This document shows positions 52,485 through 60,319 of a stretch of 64,000 bases of DNA, piece by piece (position 1 is the stretch's first letter; each line of letters starts with the position of its first letter). Position numbers and translations under genes: made by a program. Source of the stretch: Aquibaculum sediminis (GTDB lineage Bacteria; Pseudomonadota; Alphaproteobacteria; Kiloniellales; DSM-21159); contig NZ_JBFCVK010000011.1 in NCBI RefSeq assembly GCF_040712085.1, forward strand, positions 62,001-126,000. The letters run 5' to 3'. The notes under the pieces were generated by a model. It ran no database searches. It was not told the origin of the DNA and was given only the letters and a program-made list of their open reading frames with translations.

Positions 52485-54158
52485 ATGTCGACAATGGAGG
52501 CGGAGGGCCTCGGCTTCGCCACCCATGAGGTGCTCAACCAGACCGGCGACCTGGCCGACTACAATTCCTTTGCCGGCGATTGGGCCCTGCAGGATGCGAT
52601 CCGGGTCTTTGGGGCGGCATGGGCCGAAGACAGGTTGCAGCGGGCCGGTGAGCGGGTGGGTTCGGCGGCGGTGCAGCAGCTCGCGCGCCAAGCCAATCGG
52701 AACCTGCCCGAACTAAAGACCCACAACCGCTTCGGTGAGCGCATCGATCAGGTCGAGTTTCATCCCGCCTGGCACGAACTGATGGGGCTGATCTTCGACA
52801 GTGAAACGCACTCCCTCTCCTGGACAGAAACTCGAGCGGGAGCGCAGGTGGCACGCGCCGCGCTCAGCTATCTCTGGAACCAGGGGGAAAGCGGCATCTG
52901 CTGCCCGATGGGCATGACCTATGCCTCCATGGCGGCCCTGGAGCACCAGCCGAACCTGAAGGCGCAGTGGCAGGACAAGATCCTCTCGCGCAGCTATGAC
53001 CCGCGTCCGCTCCATGCGGCCGAAAAGCGCGGCGCGACGGTCGGCATGGCGATGACGGAAAAGCAGGGTGGCTCCGACCTGCGCGCGACCATGACGACAG
53101 CGCGGCCGGCCGGGCGCCGCACCGGGCCCGGTGCCGAATACCTGCTGACCGGACACAAGTGGTTCTTCTCTGTACCGCAGAGCGATCTTTTCCTGACCCT
53201 GGCTCAGACCGAGACCGGGTTGTCCTGTTTTCTCGCCTGCGGCTGGCTGCCGGACGGCACGCGCAATCGCCTCAAGCTGCAGCGGCTCAAGGACAAGTGC
53301 GGCAACAAGTCGAACGCCTCCTCTGAAGTGGAGTTCTACGACCTGCACGCGCACATGGTGGGCGAGGAGGGGCGCGGCATTCGCACCATCATCGAGATGG
53401 CGCATCTGACGCGGCTGGATTTCGCCGTGGGCTCTTCCGGGTTGATGCGTCAGGCGCTGTCCCACGCGCTGCATCACGTGCGCAAGCGCCGGGCCTTTCA
53501 GCGCTCCCTGGTCGACCTGCCGATCATGCGCAATGTCGCGGCCGACCTGGCCGTCGAGTCCGAGGCCATGATGTGGATGAGCCTACGCCTCGCCCATGCG
53601 GCGGACCGCTCGCAGGAAAGCGAGAGCGAGCGCCTGCTGGCGCGCATCGCCACACCCATGGCCAAGTACTGGGCCTGCAAGCGCGCGCCGGCCTTCGTGG
53701 CCGAGGCACTGGAATGCCACGGCGGGAACGGCTTCATCGAGGATCACCTCATGGCCCGGCTCTATCGCGAGGCGCCGCTCAACGGCATCTGGGAAGGCAC
53801 GGGCAATGTCATCTGCCTGGACGTTATCCGCTCCATGCAGCGCGAACCTGAAACCCGCGACGCCTTTCTCGATGAGGTTCGGGCCGGGCTCAGCGGCGAT
53901 GCGCGGCTGCGCGCCTTCACCGAGGAACTGGCAGCGCGCCTGGCCGACCTGCCCCGCGCCGAAGGGCAGGCGCGGCGCACGGTCGAGATGATGGCCTTCG
54001 CCTTGCAGGGCTCGTTGTTGGCGCGCCATTCTTCGCCGGCGGTGAGCGATGCCTTCTCGGCTTCGCGCCTGAGCGGGGAATGGGGACAGGCCTTCGGGAC
54101 ACTGCCCGAGGGCCTCGACACCGAGGCGATCGTGGCGCGGGCTGCCGTGCCGGACTGA
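52485..54158 (+). CDS. AidB-like acyl-CoA dehydrogenase
   Basis: 557-residue flavoprotein. Its length and N-terminal extension (HEVLNQTGDLADYN) are those of the AidB branch, longer than the 380 residues of ordinary acyl-CoA dehydrogenases. FAD-binding AMTEKQGGSDLRATMTTA, the stretch YLLTGHKWFFSVPQSDLFL and the catalytic-base region GIWEGTGNVICLDVIRSM are present. In E. coli AidB is linked to alkylation response and binds DNA; here the context is acyl-CoA metabolism. It is convergent with the HpaB/AbfD-family gene. Confidence 0.9.
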   Translation: MSTMEAEGLGFATHEVLNQTGDLADYNSFAGDWALQDAIRVFGAAWAEDRLQRAGERVGSAAVQQLARQANRNLPELKTHNRFGERIDQVEFHPAWHELMGLIFDSETHSLSWTETRAGAQVARAALSYLWNQGESGICCPMGMTYASMAALEHQPNLKAQWQDKILSRSYDPRPLHAAEKRGATVGMAMTEKQGGSDLRATMTTARPAGRRTGPGAEYLLTGHKWFFSVPQSDLFLTLAQTETGLSCFLACGWLPDGTRNRLKLQRLKDKCGNKSNASSEVEFYDLHAHMVGEEGRGIRTIIEMAHLTRLDFAVGSSGLMRQALSHALHHVRKRRAFQRSLVDLPIMRNVAADLAVESEAMMWMSLRLAHAADRSQESESERLLARIATPMAKYWACKRAPAFVAEALECHGGNGFIEDHLMARLYREAPLNGIWEGTGNVICLDVIRSMQREPETRDAFLDEVRAGLSGDARLRAFTEELAARLADLPRAEGQARRTVEMMAFALQGSLLARHSSPAVSDAFSASRLSGEWGQAFGTLPEGLDTEAIVARAAVPD

Positions 54159-54208
54159 CCCGATTGCGGCCCGGCGGCTACCTGGCTCTGAACGCTGCGT
54201 GTTACAGA

Positions 54209-55744
54209 TCAAACGCGATCCGCTCTGCCGGCCGGCGGCGGCTCAGGCACCTCGCAGCCCTTGACGCAGCAACGCCCCGGCTGCTTGGAAACCCGCTGCC
54301 CCTGGTCCAGCACGCCGCGGTCGAGCAGGCGTTCGACCAGCTCCACCTTCTCTCCCACAGGGTAGTTGCGCCAGATCTCGCGCTTCATCGCTTCCGGGGA
54401 GCCGCCGCCGTGCAGGGAGATGACGGAGTACCAGCCGCCCTGATTGGTGGCCGTGAGGTCCTCGATCAGGCGGGAGACCTCCAGACGCTGCGCGGCCGGA
54501 ATGTCGTCGCGTCCGCCCAGCACCGCCGCAAGGGAGGCCTGGGTCTCCGGATTGTGATCCTCGTCCGGGCCCGGCAGCGCGACGATCAGGCCACCGGACA
54601 CATAGTGCGCCAGGCGGTGCATGTCGTAGATCTTGGTCGCCAGCAGCAGCTTGCCGATGTTGGAGAAGACCGTATCGGGCATGACGGAGCCCGCCGGGTC
54701 CTTTGCGCAGTAGACCGATGCTGCGATGCCGCAGGCATAGAAGCTCTCGGTGATGGTGATGAGCTCCACCATGGCGTCGCGGATGTGGCCGTGGCGGTTC
54801 GGATCCAAGCCGTTGGCCTCGACCATCAGCGCGCCGGCACCGATCAGAAGATCGCCGAAGCCAGCCCGTGCCGCGATGCAAGCCTGCCGGTGGTGCGTGG
54901 CGTAGGAGGTGGTGAGAAAACCGGCCTCTTCGTGTTCGCCGGCGAGGAAGACGCGCTCGTGCGGCACGAAGACGTCGTCGAAAATGACGACGCCCGTCGA
55001 TTGCCCGAACTTGGCGGAGAACTTGGCCGCGGCCTCGCCGGGCCGCCCGGCGGGGCGGGCGACAATGGTCACTCCCGGCGCATCGACCGGCACGGCGCAG
55101 CAGACGGCGAAGTTCGAGTCCTCGGCAGTGTGGGTGCGGCAGGGCATGACCAGGAACTCGTGCATGTAGGCCGCGCCGGTGACGATGGCCTTGGTGCCGC
55201 GGATGACGATGCCGTCGGGCCGCCGCTCCGTGATGTGCACATAGACGTCCGGGTTGCTTTGCAGGCCGGGGCGCTTGGAGCGGTCGCCCTTGGCATCGGT
55301 CATGGCGGCGCCAAGGGTCAGGTCACGCTCCTGCACATCGTGCAGGTAGGCGAGGAAACGCTGGTGATAATCGGTGCCATGCTCCGCATCAGCGCGGTAC
55401 GTCGCCTGGAAGATAGCGTTGAGGGCATCGTGGCTGAGATAGCGCTGAGCGCAGCCCACTTCCTTGCAGAGCAGGCGCACGGCTTCGAGCTTGTAGAGCA
55501 GGTCCTGCGACGACTCGTTGATGTGGAGCATGCGATTGACCGTCTGGCCCGAGGTGCCTTGCCGCGCCGTCATCAGGAGCTTCTTTTCCTCCTGCATGGC
55601 AAAGTCATAGGTCACGCCAACCGCGTTGACGCCGGGCGCAAGGCGCGGCTCATCGGCGACGCTTTCCACCGCCTCGCCGTCGATGAAGACACGCGGGCTG
55701 TAGCGGCGCAGGGAGTCCCGATAGTCGGCAGCAGACATCAGCAT
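54209..55744 (-). CDS. HpaB/AbfD-family flavoprotein (4-hydroxyphenylacetate hydroxylase / 4-hydroxybutyryl-CoA dehydratase)
   Basis: 511-residue protein of the acyl-CoA dehydrogenase-like HpaB family. Recognisable parts are NAVGVTYDFAMQEEKKLLM, then GAAMTDAKGDRSKRP, the KAIVTGAAYMHEFLVMP strand and DDVFVPHERVFLAGEHEEAG. It has cysteines in LLCKEVGCAQRYL and HHRQACIAAR, but their spacing is not clearly that of the AbfD [4Fe-4S] ligands (Cys99, Cys103, His292, Cys299). Either a hydroxylase or a dehydratase/isomerase role is possible. ATG at 55744 follows GGAGGAG. It is divergent from a TetR gene, with an operator-like palindrome between them. Confidence 0.8.
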   Translation of the reverse strand: MLMSAADYRDSLRRYSPRVFIDGEAVESVADEPRLAPGVNAVGVTYDFAMQEEKKLLMTARQGTSGQTVNRMLHINESSQDLLYKLEAVRLLCKEVGCAQRYLSHDALNAIFQATYRADAEHGTDYHQRFLAYLHDVQERDLTLGAAMTDAKGDRSKRPGLQSNPDVYVHITERRPDGIVIRGTKAIVTGAAYMHEFLVMPCRTHTAEDSNFAVCCAVPVDAPGVTIVARPAGRPGEAAAKFSAKFGQSTGVVIFDDVFVPHERVFLAGEHEEAGFLTTSYATHHRQACIAARAGFGDLLIGAGALMVEANGLDPNRHGHIRDAMVELITITESFYACGIAASVYCAKDPAGSVMPDTVFSNIGKLLLATKIYDMHRLAHYVSGGLIVALPGPDEDHNPETQASLAAVLGGRDDIPAAQRLEVSRLIEDLTATNQGGWYSVISLHGGGSPEAMKREIWRNYPVGEKVELVERLLDRGVLDQGQRVSKQPGRCCVKGCEVPEPPPAGRADRV

Positions 55745-55780
55745 GGCGCACTCCTCCTGTTTGGTTGTTTGTAAAATCGA

Positions 55781-55798
55781 ACAGCGTTAAAACACTGT
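55781..55798. promoter_or_regulatory. TetR-type operator between the HpaB/AbfD-like and TetR genes
   Basis: ACAGCGTTAAAACACTGT is an 18-base palindrome with two mismatched pairs, centred in the 72-base divergent region. Its position suggests the adjacent TetR protein controls both genes. Confidence 0.65.
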
Positions 55799-55816
55799 CA
55801 AGCAGAAGGGGCGGAG

Positions 55817-56452
55817 ATGGTGAAACAACGGCGCGTGGAGCGGCAGCGGGCGGTGGGGGCGCACAAGCGCCGGCTGATCCTGGACGCAGCGCAGAAGGTC
55901 TTTGCACAAGAAGGCTTGGAAGGGGCCAGCCTGCGCCTGATTGCGGCCGAGGCGGGCTACACGCCGGCGGCGCTTTACTTCCACTTCCAATCAAAGGAAG
56001 CGATCTACGCCGAACTGCTGCAGGAGTCGCTGGGGCGGCTTGGCGAGGCTGTGGCTGAAGCTGCGCCCGCAGATGCCAACGCTGCGGATCGGCTCCGCCG
56101 GGCCGGAATGGCCTTTTTTGGCTACTACGCCCACCACGCCGGGGAGCTGGATTTGGGGTTCTATCTCTTCCGCGGCGGCATGAAGCCGGCGGGTCTGGGC
56201 CGCGAGTGGGATGAGGCCTTGAATGCGGCCTTGATTGCTGCACTGGCGCCGATCACGGCGGCTGCGGAAGCGCTGGGCACTTCCCGGGAGGTGGCGCAGC
56301 GCGTGACCGTCAACTGCTTTGCCCATGCGGCCGGCCTGCTGTTGCTGATGCACACCGGGCGCATTCGCATCTTCGGCGCGCAGGCCGAAGGCTTGATGGC
56401 GGATTATCTTGAGGGAGTGGTTGCGGAGATCAGGACATCCGCCGACGCCTGA
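55817..56452 (+). CDS. TetR-family regulator
   Basis: 211-residue regulator. The N-terminal helix-turn-helix is RRLILDAAQKVFAQEGLEGA, then LRLIAAEAGYTPAALYFHFQ. The C-terminal ligand domain is helical (MAFFGYYAHHAGELDLGFYL). It starts 72 bases from the divergent HpaB/AbfD-family gene and probably represses it. The ligand is unknown. Confidence 0.92.
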   Translation: MVKQRRVERQRAVGAHKRRLILDAAQKVFAQEGLEGASLRLIAAEAGYTPAALYFHFQSKEAIYAELLQESLGRLGEAVAEAAPADANAADRLRRAGMAFFGYYAHHAGELDLGFYLFRGGMKPAGLGREWDEALNAALIAALAPITAAAEALGTSREVAQRVTVNCFAHAAGLLLLMHTGRIRIFGAQAEGLMADYLEGVVAEIRTSADA

Positions 56453-56482
56453 TCGCTCTGCCAGGCACGAGACTGGATTTGC

Positions 56483-56587
56483 CTATCGGCGCTTGGGTCC
56501 TCGGCGGCCGCGACGAGAGGGACCAGCACCAGACTGGCGCAGCAGGCGCATGACGAGACGCATCAGCATGCGAACGGGCGGCTGCAT
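56483..56587 (-). CDS. Possible 34-residue basic small protein
   Basis: A short frame MQPPVRMLMRLVMRLLRQSG, followed by an Arg-rich tail ending GPKRR, starts 7 bases after GGAGGGC. Amphipathic helix plus basic tail is plausible for a membrane-associated microprotein, but I know no homologue. It could also be chance in GC-rich DNA. Confidence 0.3.
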   Translation of the reverse strand: MQPPVRMLMRLVMRLLRQSGAGPSRRGRRGPKRR

Positions 56588-56664
56588 CCATGCCCTCCAT
56601 CTAGCGTGAGTGCAAAGCATAGCACCTGGCCGGAGCGCTGGCCAGGTACGCAGGCACGGCTTAA

Positions 56665-56688
56665 GGCCCCGGCTGGAAAGCCGGGGCC
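56665..56688 (-). terminator. Hairpin after the DUF2852 gene
   Basis: Perfect 10-bp stem GGCCCCGGCT/AGCCGGGGCC with a four-base loop, about 40 bases beyond the DUF2852 stop. No T run follows on either strand, so terminator strength is doubtful. Confidence 0.45.
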
Positions 56689-56725
56689 TCGCACCAACAA
56701 TCACGAGTGCCGAAGGGAGGCCGGA

Positions 56726-57169
56726 TCAGCCCTGAGGCTGCGGGATCGGCCCGTCGCCAGGGTTCTGACCCCCACCGGTGCCGGAACCAGCATTCTGGCC
56801 CGTGCTCCGTCGCTCGGCCATGAACTGGTCGAACTCGGCCTTGTCCTTCGCCTTGCGCAGACGCTCCAGGAACTGGAAGAACTCCTGCTGCTCTTCCTCG
56901 AGGCGTCGCAGCGTCTCCTCACGATACTCGTCGAAGGCGCCGTTGCCGCTCGAGTTGTTGCCGCCCGAGCGGGCTTCTTTCTGTCCCCACCAGTTCTCGC
57001 GCTTGAATCGCCCGCGCGCGGGGCCACCTTTCCAACATCCCATGCGTCCGCTCCATAAGAGATAGGCCAGGATCCCGAGACCCACCGGCCAGAAAACAAT
57101 AAAACCCAGGACCATTGCGCCCAGCCACGCGGGGCGGCCGTAATCGTCCATTCTTGCAGCCAAATCCAT
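56726..57169 (-). CDS. DUF2852 membrane protein
   Basis: 147-residue protein with one strong membrane segment near residues 18-38 (AMVLGFIVFWPVGLGILAYL), then FKRENWWGQKEA. A charged coiled-coil-like segment follows (EETLRRLEEEQQEFFQFLER), and the tail is Gly/Pro/Gln-rich. This order is typical of DUF2852, which is largely confined to alphaproteobacteria and has no known function. ATG at 57169 follows GGGAGAG. Confidence 0.88.
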   Translation of the reverse strand: MDLAARMDDYGRPAWLGAMVLGFIVFWPVGLGILAYLLWSGRMGCWKGGPARGRFKRENWWGQKEARSGGNNSSGNGAFDEYREETLRRLEEEQQEFFQFLERLRKAKDKAEFDQFMAERRSTGQNAGSGTGGGQNPGDGPIPQPQG

Positions 57170-57287
57170 GGCACTCTCCCAATGTGAATGTTTATTACAT
57201 TAACATAGGTGGTTTATGTCTGCGCGGCTGTCAAGTCGGTCACCGCAGAAAATTGAACGCGGGCGCCCGCGCGGGCTAGGGCAGGCC

Positions 57288-57923
57288 TCAGTTTGCTCCG
57301 TCGCCCAAGCCAAGCCCTTGAAGGTAAACAAGAACGCCGGCCTCCAGGAGATCCTCGGGCGCCATGGGCAGGCTGCGTCGGGCCTTGTCGCCACGCCCGA
57401 ACAGCGAGGCGATGCCGTGGGCGAGCGACCAGATATGGAGGCTCACCATCAGGGACGGCGGCCGCTGGTCCGGGGGCAGGGTGGCGGCCAGGGCTTGGGC
57501 CGCATCACGTAATACGTCGAAGGCCGCATCCGCGGCCTGTTGCAGTTCCCGATTGTAGGATGGCGGAATCTGCGCTTCGAACATGGCGGTGTAGTAGGCC
57601 GGTTCGTTGCGGGCGAAGGTGAGATAGGCCTTGCCCAGACGATAGAAGGCCTCCAGCGGCCGTGGCCGGCCCTCGTCCCAGGCCTGGGCCAATTGGTGAG
57701 TGAAGCGCTCGAAGCCCCGGCGTGCCACCTCGGCCATCAGGTCTTCTCGGCTGCTGTAGTGGCGGTAGGGAGCGGCGGCGCTGACGCCTGCGGCGCGGGC
57801 GGCCTCGGCGAAGGTGAAGCCGGCAGGGCCCTTCTCCGCCATCAGGTCGAGCGCGGCTGCGACCAGAGCTTCCCGGAGGTTGCCATGGTGATAGCCGTCG
57901 CGCCTGCGACCCTGCCAGCTCAT
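57288..57923 (-). CDS. TetR-family regulator with WHG domain
   Basis: 211-residue regulator. The helix-turn-helix includes TFAEAARAAGVSAAAPYRHY. The C-terminal ligand domain carries the WHG pattern, IWSLAHGIASLFGRG. ATG at 57923 is chosen over a GTG at 57944 on family length. A perfect palindrome lies just upstream, so it probably regulates itself. Confidence 0.9.
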   Translation of the reverse strand: MSWQGRRRDGYHHGNLREALVAAALDLMAEKGPAGFTFAEAARAAGVSAAAPYRHYSSREDLMAEVARRGFERFTHQLAQAWDEGRPRPLEAFYRLGKAYLTFARNEPAYYTAMFEAQIPPSYNRELQQAADAAFDVLRDAAQALAATLPPDQRPPSLMVSLHIWSLAHGIASLFGRGDKARRSLPMAPEDLLEAGVLVYLQGLGLGDGAN

Positions 57924-57947
57924 CGGTGAACGCCCTTCAGCCACTGC

Positions 57948-57966
57948 ATGTAAGGATCTTTTACAT
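57948..57966. promoter_or_regulatory. Operator-like palindrome upstream of the WHG-type TetR gene
   Basis: ATGTAA-GGATCTT-TTACAT is a perfect 6-base inverted repeat with a 7-base spacer, starting 25 bases before the regulator's ATG. It is a likely autoregulatory site. Confidence 0.6.
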
Positions 57967-58019
57967 TACTCGAGGCGCCTGGGCACGTCCTTTAGGGCGT
58001 GCGGGCGCGTGCCGGGGGC

Positions 58020-59174
58020 CTATTGGCTGCGTTCACGGATCATGTTGCGCGCGATGACGAGCTGCTGGATCTGGGAGGTGCCCTCATAGAGGCGGAAGAG
58101 CCGCACGTCCCGGTAAAAGCGTTCCACACCGTAGTCGGCAATGTAGCCGGCCCCTCCGTGGATCTGCACCGCGCGATCGGCCACCCGGCCGACCATTTCA
58201 CTGGCGAAGAGTTTGCAGCAGCTGGCCTCCGTGGTGACCGTCTCGCCGGCGTCGCGGCGGCGGGCGGCGTCGAGCACCATGGAGCGACCGGCATAGGCCT
58301 CTGTCCGGCTGTCGGCGAGCATCGCCTGGATCAGCTGGAACTCGGCAATGGGCTGGCCGAACTGCTTGCGCTCGATGGCGTAGGACAGGGCATCCTCGAT
58401 CAGCCGCTCGGCCACTCCGACACAAACAGCAGAGATGTGCAGCCGCCCACGATCGAGCACCTTCATGGCGGTCTTGAAGCCCTGGCCTTCCACCCCGCCC
58501 AGCAGTTGCTCCGCCGGAACCCGGCAGTCCTCGAAGATGACGTCGCTGGTGTGGGCGCCGCGCTGGCCCATTTTTCGATCGGGCTTTCCAAGGCGCAGCC
58601 CCGGCGTGCCGGCTTCGACCAGGAAGGCCGAGATGCCGCGCGCACCCTTCTGTGCCGGGTCGCTGCGCGCCATCACGGTGAAAAGACCCGCTTCCGGTGC
58701 GTTGGTGATGAAGCGCTTGGTGCCGTTGAGCAGATAGTGGTCGCCCTCGCGCCGTGCCGTGGTGCGCAGCGATGAGGCGTCGGAGCCGCTGTCGGGCTCG
58801 GTCAGCGCGAAGGAGCCGATGATTTCGCCTCGGGCCAGTTTCGGCAGGTACTTGCGTTTCTGCTCCTCGGTTCCGTCGAGCACGATGCCCTGGGAGCCGA
58901 TGCCGTTGTTGGTGCCGAGCAGGGAGCGGAACGCGGGAGAGGTGCGCCCCAGTTCGAAGGCCACCTTGACCTCCTCGCTCATGGTCAGACCCAGGCCCTC
59001 GTACTCCTGCGGGACGGAGAGTCCGAAGAGGCCGAGTTCCGCCATCTCCTGCACGAGCTCGGCGGGAATGGCATCCTCCTCGGCGACGCGCTCCTCATTG
59101 GGCACCAGGCGCTCGCGCACGAAGCGGCGCACGGTGTCGAGCAGTTGTTCGAGCGTGTCTTCGTCGAGGGCCAT
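58020..59174 (-). CDS. Acyl-CoA dehydrogenase
   Basis: 384-residue flavoprotein of the standard length. FAD- and substrate-binding segments are SFALTEPDSGSDASSLRTTA and YLLNGTKRFITNAPEAGLF. The catalytic Glu is in LYEGTSQIQQLVIARNMI, and GGAGYIADYGVERFYRDVRL is diagnostic. ATG at 59174 is 9 bases after GAGGAGG. It catalyses the first step of beta-oxidation or amino-acid-derived acyl-CoA breakdown and sits back-to-back with an enoyl-CoA hydratase. Confidence 0.95.
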   Translation of the reverse strand: MALDEDTLEQLLDTVRRFVRERLVPNEERVAEEDAIPAELVQEMAELGLFGLSVPQEYEGLGLTMSEEVKVAFELGRTSPAFRSLLGTNNGIGSQGIVLDGTEEQKRKYLPKLARGEIIGSFALTEPDSGSDASSLRTTARREGDHYLLNGTKRFITNAPEAGLFTVMARSDPAQKGARGISAFLVEAGTPGLRLGKPDRKMGQRGAHTSDVIFEDCRVPAEQLLGGVEGQGFKTAMKVLDRGRLHISAVCVGVAERLIEDALSYAIERKQFGQPIAEFQLIQAMLADSRTEAYAGRSMVLDAARRRDAGETVTTEASCCKLFASEMVGRVADRAVQIHGGAGYIADYGVERFYRDVRLFRLYEGTSQIQQLVIARNMIRERSQ

Positions 59175-59256
59175 GGTTTCGGGCCTCCTCATCGATCCGG
59201 CAGGGTGGAAGGGCAGGCGCTCGCTGTGCGAGCCTTGTGAGACTGTTCAGCGTAGC

Positions 59257-59290
59257 TTAGACCGGTTCGCATTAGATCTGAACCACAAGC
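59257..59290. repeat. Partial copy of the palindromic element family
   Basis: TTAGACCGGTTCGCATTAGA followed by TCTGAACCAC matches the first arm of the element at 48.7 kb and shares the following AAG with the copy at 44.2 kb. The second arm is absent, so it is a truncated relic in the 177-base divergent region. Confidence 0.6.
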
Positions 59291-59351
59291 TTTCACGATG
59301 GCCGGGTGCGGGCACCATGAAGGCTGCAGTGACGATGGAAGGAGGACAGTC

Positions 59352-60122
59352 GTGAGCGTAGTCGTGCGAGAGACCCCGGAGCCCGGTGTCGCCCTTTTGC
59401 GGATCCATCGGCCCGAGGCGCGCAACGCGCTCAACATGGAGGTCCGACGGCAGCTCTCGGAGGCCTTCCGGGACCTGAACCGTGAAAGCGACCTGCGGGC
59501 GGTTGTGCTGACCGGTGATGAAAAGGCCTTTGCCGCCGGCGCCGACCTCAAGGAGTTCGCCGAGCTTACGGCGGTGGAGCAGATGCAGCGCCAGACGCAC
59601 AAGCTCTGGGAAAACATCACGGCCTGCCCGAAGCCGGTGATCGCAGCGGTGAACGGCTTCGCGCTTGGCGGTGGCTGCGAGCTGGCGATGCATGCGGACA
59701 TCATCGTCGCCGGGGAGAATGCGAAATTTGGGCAGCCGGAAGTGCGCGTCGGTTTGATGCCGGGCGCCGGCGGCACGCAGCGGCTCACCCGGGCCGTGGG
59801 CAAGTTCCGGGCCATGAAGCTGGTGCTCCTCGGCGAGCCGATTTCCGGGACCGAGGCCGGGGCCATGGGGCTGGCCAGTGAGGTGGTGCCCGATGCGGAG
59901 GTGCTGCCGCGGGCCCTGGAAATGGCCCGGCGGATCGCCGCCCTACCACCGCTGGCGGTCGAGCAGATCAAGGAGGTGCTGCTGGCCGGCATGGACGCCT
60001 CGCTTGCCACCGGGATGATGGTGGAACGCAAGGCCTTCCAGCTGCTCTTTGCCACCGAGGATCAGAAGGAGGGCGCGCGTGCCTTCGCCGAGAAGCGCAA
60101 GCCCGACTTCAAGGGGCGGTGA
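59352..60122 (+). CDS. Enoyl-CoA hydratase/isomerase
   Basis: 256-residue crotonase. Oxyanion-hole segments are AFAAGADLKEF and AAVNGFALGGGCELAMHADI. Both catalytic glutamates are present, in GGCELA and in GQPEVRVGLMPGAGGTQRL. GTG at 59352 is 7 bases after AAGGAGG and gives the usual family N-terminus (SVVVRETPEPGVALLRIHRP). It is divergent from the acyl-CoA dehydrogenase gene and likely acts in the next step of the same pathway. Confidence 0.93.
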   Translation: MSVVVRETPEPGVALLRIHRPEARNALNMEVRRQLSEAFRDLNRESDLRAVVLTGDEKAFAAGADLKEFAELTAVEQMQRQTHKLWENITACPKPVIAAVNGFALGGGCELAMHADIIVAGENAKFGQPEVRVGLMPGAGGTQRLTRAVGKFRAMKLVLLGEPISGTEAGAMGLASEVVPDAEVLPRALEMARRIAALPPLAVEQIKEVLLAGMDASLATGMMVERKAFQLLFATEDQKEGARAFAEKRKPDFKGR

Positions 60123-60319
60123 TCGCCCAGGGGGCCTTGAGGCGGCGAGCGGATCAGGCGGCATGAAGCTTGTCGCCGCGGGGCCCATAGGCTAGAGCAC
60201 AAAGCGAATTTGGCTGACGGCGGCTGCTTTGCAGCGCAGCTTGGCTCGTGCAGATTGCGGGGCGCCGACCGCAGCCAGCCGTCCGACCCAGAATCAACAA
60301 GCCCGGGAGACCAAGCCCC

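Noticed and set aside
54209..55744. Firm assignment as 4-hydroxybutyryl-CoA dehydratase
   Set aside because: The cysteines (C-x4-C) do not match the C-x3-C and His/Cys cluster ligands of AbfD as I recall them.
60163..60195. Ten-codon leader peptide MKLVAAGPIG upstream of leuB
   Set aside because: Only one Leu, Val and Ile each, no run of leucine codons, and no paired terminator/antiterminator that I can draw.
60192..60215. CTAGAGCACAAAGC as a further copy of the palindromic element
   Set aside because: Only the first seven bases resemble the second hairpin; no paired arm follows.
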